Part shown: positions 6,554 to 11,130 of the stretch, one piece after another
How positions within the stretch are numbered: position 1 is the first letter of the stretch
Layout of the letters: each line of letters opens with the position of its first letter
From: Gammaproteobacteria bacterium
GTDB lineage: Bacteria > Pseudomonadota > Gammaproteobacteria > SZUA-229
Direction of reading: 5' to 3'
Length of the DNA stretch: 11,130 bases
Assembly: GCA_023136715.1 (NCBI GenBank)
Contig: JAGLQT010000169.1
Location: 1 to 11,130 of the forward strand
Made by a program: the position numbers and the translations under genes
The notes under the pieces: model-generated
What the model was told of the DNA's origin: nothing
What the model saw: only the letters and a program-made list of their open reading frames with translations
Database searches by the model: none

Positions 6554-6581
6554 AGGATAATGATTCTCTTCTGTATATCAA
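6554..6581 (-). promoter_or_regulatory. Candidate sigma70 promoter of the small RNA
   Basis: On the minus strand TTGATA (6581-6576, five of six to consensus) is followed after 16 bases by TATCCT (6559-6554, four of six). A nearby TATAAC (6553-6548) could serve as an alternative -10, but its spacing to TTGATA is too long. Transcription would begin near 6547. The site lies 18 bases past the apeB stop codon, which argues for an independent transcript rather than a simple 3' UTR. Confidence 0.4.
6555..6569. promoter_or_regulatory. Fur-box-like operator
   Basis: On the plus strand GGATAATGATTCTCT agrees with the 7-1-7 Fur consensus TGATAATnATTATCA at 11 of 14 defined positions; on the minus strand it reads AGAGAATCATTATCC. 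The first nine bases of the classical 19-bp Fur box, GATAATGAT, are perfect at 6556-6564. It covers the spacer and most of the -10 element of the minus-strand promoter, the position expected for iron-dependent repression. A single AT-rich match can be chance, so the support is its placement. Confidence 0.5.
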
Positions 6582-6598
6582 CGACAAATTGTTTACGG

Positions 6599-7888
6599 TT
6601 ATTGAAAATATTCACGCAGTGCACGGTAAAGATAAAAAGCATCCCAGCGACCCGCTAATTCACGTATAGAATGCATGGCAAATGTGGGCACACCAACATC
6701 AATGGTACGCACTCCCAGTTCGCCGGCGGTAATCGGGCCAATGGTGCTACCGCAGGCCATATCCGAACGCACGACAAACGACTGCACCGGTACATCCGCT
6801 TCATCACAGATATAACGGAAGGCTGCGCTGGTTTCGCTGTTGGATGCATAACGTTGGCTGGCGTTTATTTTAATTACCGGCCCCTGATTCAATATCGGCC
6901 CGTGATTGTCATCATGTTTATCCGCATAGTTAGGATGGATACCATGAGCATTGTCCACTGAAATCATCATCGACTGATCCATGCTGCGGCTAAAGTTTTC
7001 TGATGATGAATATAAACGATCCAGCACTGATCTCAGGAAATTACCCTGCGCACCTGCTGCCGACATACTGCCGACTTCTTCGTGGTCATTACACACAAGC
7101 AAACAATTCTGTTTTGGATCTGCTTTTAGCAATGCCATTAATTCCGTGTAGCAACTGAGTAAATTATCCAGACGTGCGCTGGCGACAAAGTCCTGATGCA
7201 AACCGATCACGGCGGGTGCCTGTACGTCGTAGAAACTCAATTCATAATCCAGTACTTTTTCAATCTTTAGTTCTGGCTCCTGCTTTAACAACAGGCGTAG
7301 CAAAATATCACGGAAGTCTGGCTTATTATTACCTTCCGGCAGTTTCATTAAAATGGGTGGAATATCTGCCTGCTTATTGACCGTGCGCGCTTCATTAGCC
7401 TCACGATCAAGATGTATCGCCAGACTCGGGATGGTCGCAATAGCCAGCTCAAAATCAATCAGTACACTACCGACATCGCCATCTGGCGTAACATAATTAA
7501 CCCGACCAGCCAGAGACAAATCACGATCAAACCACGGATTAAGCAAGACGCCGCCATAAACTTCCACACCCAGCTGGAAATAACAGTTTTTGCTAATCTC
7601 AGGATTTGGTTTCACTTTCAGGCAGGGACTATCAGTGTGCGCGCCCACCATACGAAAGCCGTGTTCAACGCGATCACTACCGAGGGTAAATGCAATAATT
7701 GAAGAATCATTGCGGGTGACATAAAACTTACCGGTCTGCGTTGCATCCAGCCCCCAGGCATCAGCCTCATTAAGTCGTTTGAAACCATTGCCATCCAGTA
7801 TCACTGCCATTTGTTCAACCGCGTGGAACGGCGTCGGTGACGCTTGAACAAACGATAGTAAGCCTTCGATAAATTCTGAATCTTGCAT
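6599..7888 (-). CDS. apeB: M18-family aspartyl aminopeptidase
   Basis: Encodes 429 residues from the ATG at 7888, the same size as Pseudomonas ApeB as I recall it. GGGTG lies about seven bases upstream of this ATG; the GTG at 7897 would add three residues and has a poorer context. Members of peptidase family M18 are cytoplasmic, dodecameric, two-metal enzymes that remove N-terminal acidic residues from peptides. Family signatures are all present: PTPFHAV near 18-24, the metal histidine in VGAHTDSPCLKVKP (H84), NPWFDRDLSLAGR, the bridging Asp in SARLDN, the catalytic and metal glutamates in CNDHEEVGS, DNAHGIHPNY, GSTIGPI, and the last metal histidine in FAMHSIRE. It starts 27 bases after the upstream kinase-like gene, so the two probably form an operon. 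The terminator at 6432-6409 is its first visible transcript end. Confidence 0.95.
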   Translation of the reverse strand: MQDSEFIEGLLSFVQASPTPFHAVEQMAVILDGNGFKRLNEADAWGLDATQTGKFYVTRNDSSIIAFTLGSDRVEHGFRMVGAHTDSPCLKVKPNPEISKNCYFQLGVEVYGGVLLNPWFDRDLSLAGRVNYVTPDGDVGSVLIDFELAIATIPSLAIHLDREANEARTVNKQADIPPILMKLPEGNNKPDFRDILLRLLLKQEPELKIEKVLDYELSFYDVQAPAVIGLHQDFVASARLDNLLSCYTELMALLKADPKQNCLLVCNDHEEVGSMSAAGAQGNFLRSVLDRLYSSSENFSRSMDQSMMISVDNAHGIHPNYADKHDDNHGPILNQGPVIKINASQRYASNSETSAAFRYICDEADVPVQSFVVRSDMACGSTIGPITAGELGVRTIDVGVPTFAMHSIRELAGRWDAFYLYRALREYFQ

Positions 7889-7915
7889 TTTAAACACCCA
7901 TTTTAAATAACTTAA

Positions 7916-9049
7916 TTAACTCAGTTTATACAACGTCCGTTGCTCAAAGCCGGTGACAATTTGTTTCACACCGGCCAGTTCTGCATCTAGCTGAACACTG
8001 CCGGTATCGAGCAACAACGGTCGCCCCTGTAAAGAACGTAACTTTTCATTAGTAGCTATCACTATGATATTCCTACTACCCACTTTTGCAATCACTGCAG
8101 GGCTAAATTGCTGGTTGCCACGACCAAAAACATGACCCTGCCCGCCAATTGCAGTCACCACTATTTTTGCGACTCGATCTTTATGCAACTCATCATCGAG
8201 CAAGACCAGCATAGCAACCTCGTCAACATCACTGGCGATCAGTTCACGATTTAGGACCACATCGACGCCCAGCAAACTATTCTCTAATCCCAGCTCATCC
8301 ATCACCGCCGCCGTGGTTGTACCAGCACCAATAAAATACAGCACGTCATTTTCCATATTCTCAACGACATCACTGGCAATATCCTGAACTGCAATTACCT
8401 CGTGATTAACACCACCCTGCTTCATCGCCTGCATACGTGCATCATCCACCGGCACCGACAAATAACCGTAGCAACTAGCCGAAACTTTGCCTTCACGATA
8501 ATCCTGTTCATTCAGATCCATCACCTCAGCCTGCTTCAGCGCTAGCGGCTCACCCTGCTCGAGCATCGCCACCAGCTCACCGGCACGCGAAGGTGTCACT
8601 GCATAGACCGCTGAATGAATTTTGCAGCCAGCAGGAATTCCAAGCACCGGTAGACTTCCAACCTGACCGTTTTTATTCAAGGCATCCAGTACATCACGGG
8701 CTGTACCATCGCCACCGGCAAATATCAGCAGGTCGATATTGTTTTCACAGAGTTTGAGCACGGCTTCACAGGTGTCATTGGCTGTGGTTTCTGACGAGGT
8801 TTGCATGACGACTTCATGGGCTACGCCTGCCTGCTCAAGCACATTTGCACCCATAGCACCACTGACGGTCAGTACCGGTTGGATAATCACATCCGCCAGC
8901 TTTTCAAGCGCGAGCAAAACACGTTCACCCGCTTTAGGCTTTGCACCCTGCGCCAACGCCTGCTCGACAATTTCACGACCATCACTACCCTTGAGGCCGA
9001 CCGTGCCGCCAATGCCTGCCATCGGATTGATGATTAAACCCAGCTTCAT
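7916..9049 (-). CDS. NAD-kinase-like protein (ATP-NAD kinase family, AcoX-like)
   Basis: Encodes 377 residues. The N-terminal LGLIINPMAGIGG, the nucleotide-binding GGDGTARDV (GGDGT at 112-116) and GIPAGCKIHSAVYAVTP place it in the COG3199 branch of the NAD kinase/diacylglycerol kinase superfamily, related to AcoX of acetoin clusters. True NAD kinases make NADP from NAD with ATP or polyphosphate; for this branch the substrate is not firmly known, so I assign only the family. A second conserved patch, FIGAGTTTAAVMDELGLENSLLGVDVV, follows after residue 240. No signal peptide is present. No acetoin dehydrogenase genes are nearby. The ATG at 9049 has a weak ribosome binding site. It precedes apeB with an 18-base spacer to the possible GTG or 27 to the ATG, and is divergent from ispG, with about 115 bases between the two starts. 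Confidence 0.88.
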   Translation of the reverse strand: MKLGLIINPMAGIGGTVGLKGSDGREIVEQALAQGAKPKAGERVLLALEKLADVIIQPVLTVSGAMGANVLEQAGVAHEVVMQTSSETTANDTCEAVLKLCENNIDLLIFAGGDGTARDVLDALNKNGQVGSLPVLGIPAGCKIHSAVYAVTPSRAGELVAMLEQGEPLALKQAEVMDLNEQDYREGKVSASCYGYLSVPVDDARMQAMKQGGVNHEVIAVQDIASDVVENMENDVLYFIGAGTTTAAVMDELGLENSLLGVDVVLNRELIASDVDEVAMLVLLDDELHKDRVAKIVVTAIGGQGHVFGRGNQQFSPAVIAKVGSRNIIVIATNEKLRSLQGRPLLLDTGSVQLDAELAGVKQIVTGFEQRTLYKLS

Positions 9050-9122
9050 GAATACCGCTTAATTCAATTTAATAAAAGCGACATTCTAGCCGCCCCAGCG
9101 TGTGCAGGCTATGGCGTAGCGA

Positions 9123-9131
9123 TGGTAGAAT
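9123..9131 (+). promoter_or_regulatory. Candidate extended -10 promoter of ispG
   Basis: TG at 9123-9124, one base, then TAGAAT (9126-9131) makes an extended -10 element with five of six consensus bases. No good -35 hexamer lies at the usual distance, which extended -10 promoters can tolerate. The start of transcription would be near 9138, leaving a leader of about 27 bases before the ATG. Confidence 0.35.
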
Positions 9132-9164
9132 GCGGTCTTATTAATAAATTTAAGAACCGTGATC

Positions 9165-10397
9165 ATGGAATTCCCTAACGCCTATCAACCCAGAAGAACC
9201 TCTCTCGCCGTCGATATCGATGGTGTTATCGTCGGCGGCACTGCGCCGATAGTCGTTCAATCCATGACCAATACCGACACCGCTGACGTACAGGCCACCA
9301 CTGCCCAGATCATTGAGCTGGCTGATGCAGGTTCTGAGCTGGTGCGCATTACCGTCAATGATAATAATGCCGCTGCCGCCGTTGCTAAAATTCGCGATGT
9401 GCTGGATAAGAAAAATTACAGCACGCCAATCATTGGCGATTTTCATTTCAATGGTCATAAACTGCTGAACGATAATCCTGAATGCGGTGCCGCACTGGCC
9501 AAATATCGCATCAACCCCGGCAACGTCGGTCGTGGTGCAAAACGCGACAGCCAGTTTGCTACCATGATTGAGCACGCCATAAAAAATAATAAAGCCGTAC
9601 GCATTGGCGTCAACTGGGGCAGCATGGATCAGGCGCTACTCGCCAAACTAATGGACGAAAATGCACAACTGGATGAACCGCATGATGCCCACAACGTCAT
9701 GCTGGAAACGGTCATCCGCTCTGCCATCGACAGCGCCAAAGCTGCTGAAGCACTCGGCCTGCACAAAAATAAAATTATCCTGTCCTGCAAAATGAGCGTG
9801 GTCAAAGATCTGGTTACGGTATATCGCTCACTGGCAGAACGCAGTTACTACGCCTTACATCTCGGCCTCACCGAAGCAGGTATCGGCTCCAAGGGCATCG
9901 TCGCCTCCACCGCCGCACTCAGCATGTTGTTGCACGATGGTATCGGCGACACCATCCGTGTTTCGTTAACACCCGAACCCGGCGCCGAGCGCAGTAAAGA
10001 AGTGGTAGTCGGACAGGAAATTCTACAAACCATGGGGCTACGTTCATTCGTGCCACTGGTCACCGCCTGCCCCGGCTGCGGCCGAACTACCAGTGATTTC
10101 TTCCAGAAACTGGCGGGTGACGTGCAAGATTATTTACGCCAGCAAATGCCGACATGGAAAGACCAGTACCAGGGCGTGGCAGAAATGAGCGTCGCTGTCA
10201 TGGGTTGTGTGGTCAACGGCCCCGGCGAAAGCAAACACGCCAACATCGGTATCAGTTTACCCGGCAGTGGAGAAACACCGGTGGCACCGGTTTATGAAGA
10301 CGGTGAAAAAACCGTCACGCTCAAAGGCGACAACATTGCTGATGAGTTTCAGAAACTAATTGATAGTTATGTTGAAAGATCTTATTCAAAAAGATAG
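9165..10397 (+). CDS. ispG: 4-hydroxy-3-methylbut-2-en-1-yl diphosphate synthase
   Basis: Encodes 410 residues from the ATG at 9165; AAGAA lies eight bases upstream, while the in-frame GTG at 9159 sits too close to it. IspG (GcpE) reduces methylerythritol cyclodiphosphate to HMBPP, the penultimate step of the MEP isoprenoid pathway, using a 4Fe-4S cluster. The cluster ligands are intact: CPGCGR (Cys 302 and 305), GCVVNGPGE (Cys 348, Glu 355). Substrate-barrel motifs VQSMTNTDT, KYRINPGNVG and LHLGLTEAGIGSKG are present. It is the longer form with a CPGCGRTTS motif and an insertion before the last cysteine, like the Xanthomonas enzyme rather than the shorter E. coli one (CPTCSR). It stands alone, divergent from the kinase-like gene. 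No clear terminator follows the stop; only an AT-rich stretch precedes the next gene. Confidence 0.97.
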   Translation: MEFPNAYQPRRTSLAVDIDGVIVGGTAPIVVQSMTNTDTADVQATTAQIIELADAGSELVRITVNDNNAAAAVAKIRDVLDKKNYSTPIIGDFHFNGHKLLNDNPECGAALAKYRINPGNVGRGAKRDSQFATMIEHAIKNNKAVRIGVNWGSMDQALLAKLMDENAQLDEPHDAHNVMLETVIRSAIDSAKAAEALGLHKNKIILSCKMSVVKDLVTVYRSLAERSYYALHLGLTEAGIGSKGIVASTAALSMLLHDGIGDTIRVSLTPEPGAERSKEVVVGQEILQTMGLRSFVPLVTACPGCGRTTSDFFQKLAGDVQDYLRQQMPTWKDQYQGVAEMSVAVMGCVVNGPGESKHANIGISLPGSGETPVAPVYEDGEKTVTLKGDNIADEFQKLIDSYVERSYSKR

Positions 10398-10495
10398 CAT
10401 TCTAAAAAAATCACAAAATAGCGACACTCGGAAATAACCCCTTACTTACCATGCGACAAACTGCATGCACTGAACTCTTATAACCCAAGGTTAAT

Positions 10496-11130
10496 ATGAA
10501 AATTCATAGATTGATAATAGTGTCGCTAGGCTTATTGCAGCCTTTATTTGTCCAGGCGAATACGGATGAAAGACTGGAACATTTTCTTTCCTTAAGCCTG
10601 GAAGAGTTAGTCAGCCTCGAAACCACCATCGCGACTAACGAAAAACACACCATTTCTAAATCGCCCGCGGTAGTTACACTTATTACGAAGGATGACATCA
10701 AGGCCACCGGTGCAACTAATCTAATCGATGTTCTGGAAGGTGTACCGGGCATTCATATCAGAAACCACCATTTTGCATTCAGGCCGCTGATACATTTTCG
10801 CGGTGCTGCTGCCACTCAGACACTACTGATGGTGAACGGCACCCCTATGAAAGACCTGATGTGGGGATTCGGTATTTTCTGGAAAGGCCTGCCAACCAGC
10901 ATGATTGAGCGTATAGAAATCATCCGCGGCCCCGGCTCGGCCCTGTTCGGCTCAGATGCCTCTGCCGGTGTCATCAATGTTATTACCAAAACCGCGGGCA
11001 AAATCGAGGATTCTGAAGTTGGCGTGAGAGCCGGTAGTTTTAATACCAAAACTGCCTGGATGCAGCACGGAGATAACTGGAACGGTTTCGACGTGGCATT
11101 AACTGCAGAATTATTCAGCACCGATGGTCA
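10496..11130 (+). CDS. TonB-dependent outer-membrane receptor (N-terminal part)
   Basis: The frame runs off the right edge, giving the first 211 residues. The ATG at 10496 has AAGG five bases upstream. A signal peptide covers residues 1-21 (basic start, hydrophobic core, VQA before the cut). The segment LSLEELVSLE follows, common in one group of TonB-dependent receptors. The plug domain runs from about residue 54: SPAVVTLITKDDI, VLEGVPGIHIR, HFRGAAATQTLLMVNG, and the hallmark IERIEIIRGPGSALFGSDAS then AGVINVITK. The beta-barrel begins near residue 170 and is mostly outside the window. Such receptors import siderophores, cobalamin, metals or sugars across the outer membrane using TonB energy; the plug does not tell which. 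It lies 98 bases after ispG. I see no Fur-box-like site in that gap, so iron control is not supported here. Confidence 0.92.
   Translation, partial: MKIHRLIIVSLGLLQPLFVQANTDERLEHFLSLSLEELVSLETTIATNEKHTISKSPAVVTLITKDDIKATGATNLIDVLEGVPGIHIRNHHFAFRPLIHFRGAAATQTLLMVNGTPMKDLMWGFGIFWKGLPTSMIERIEIIRGPGSALFGSDASAGVINVITKTAGKIEDSEVGVRAGSFNTKTAWMQHGDNWNGFDVALTAELFSTDG

Larger units (their letters stand above)
6294..6598. other. apeB-alaA intergenic region
   Basis: This 305-base gap between two minus-strand genes holds, from the apeB side, the promoter/Fur-box pair, the candidate small RNA with its 5' hairpin, and the intrinsic terminator. The remaining 115 bases are the alaA leader. They are AT-rich and include a TATATACT stretch (6357-6350 on the minus strand) that could be a -10 element, though I see no convincing -35 partner. 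Confidence 0.6.

Noticed and set aside
9150..9575. 141-codon minus-strand frame antisense to ispG
   Set aside because: It lies wholly opposite the conserved ispG coding sequence; a shadow frame caused by codon bias.
10398..10495. Promoter or Fur box before the TonB-dependent receptor gene
   Set aside because: A TATAAC at 10480-10485 could be a -10 element, but no -35 at proper spacing and no Fur-like palindrome is present.

Overview
The window looks like ordinary chromosome of a gammaproteobacterium of moderate GC content. SbcB, AlaA, YggS, ApeB and an AcoX-like NAD-kinase homologue all have close gammaproteobacterial-type sequences. A NorD/CbbO-type VWA protein hints at a chemolithotrophic or denitrifying lifestyle, but no RuBisCO or nitric oxide reductase gene is in view. 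No tRNA, rRNA, CRISPR array, transposase or phage gene was found.

Layout. Positions 1-2342 (+) hold the C-terminal part of the VWA protein followed 11 bases later by sbcB (exonuclease I). Positions 2343-2620 are a convergent intergenic stretch with two short repeat relics. On the minus strand lie an orphan winged-helix/AAA+ ATPase (3988-2621), a 364-base gap with two more repeat relics and a likely promoter, yggS (5057-4353) and alaA (6293-5079); the last two form a tight pair. A 305-base gap (6294-6598) separates alaA from apeB (7888-6599), which forms a tight pair with the NAD-kinase-like gene (9049-7916). From 9165 (+) ispG is divergently transcribed, and a TonB-dependent receptor starts at 10496 and runs off the right edge.

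Functions. Most genes are housekeeping: DNA end processing (SbcB), alanine synthesis (AlaA) with vitamin B6 homeostasis (YggS), peptide turnover (ApeB), isoprenoid precursor synthesis (IspG). The AAA+ ATPase is the one sizeable protein without an assignable function.

The most interesting part is non-coding. Between apeB and alaA, minus strand, the sequence reads in order: sigma70-like promoter (TTGATA, 16 bases, TATCCT) overlapped by a Fur-box-like palindrome; a U-rich leader; a 9-bp perfect hairpin; three evenly spaced CUCCC motifs, the last in a terminator loop; and a strong Rho-independent terminator. This is the architecture of an iron-responsive small RNA of the RyhB/PrrF/NrrF functional class, with C-rich seeds that could mask Shine-Dalgarno sequences. 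It is an inference from sequence alone, but the pieces are in the correct order and spacing.
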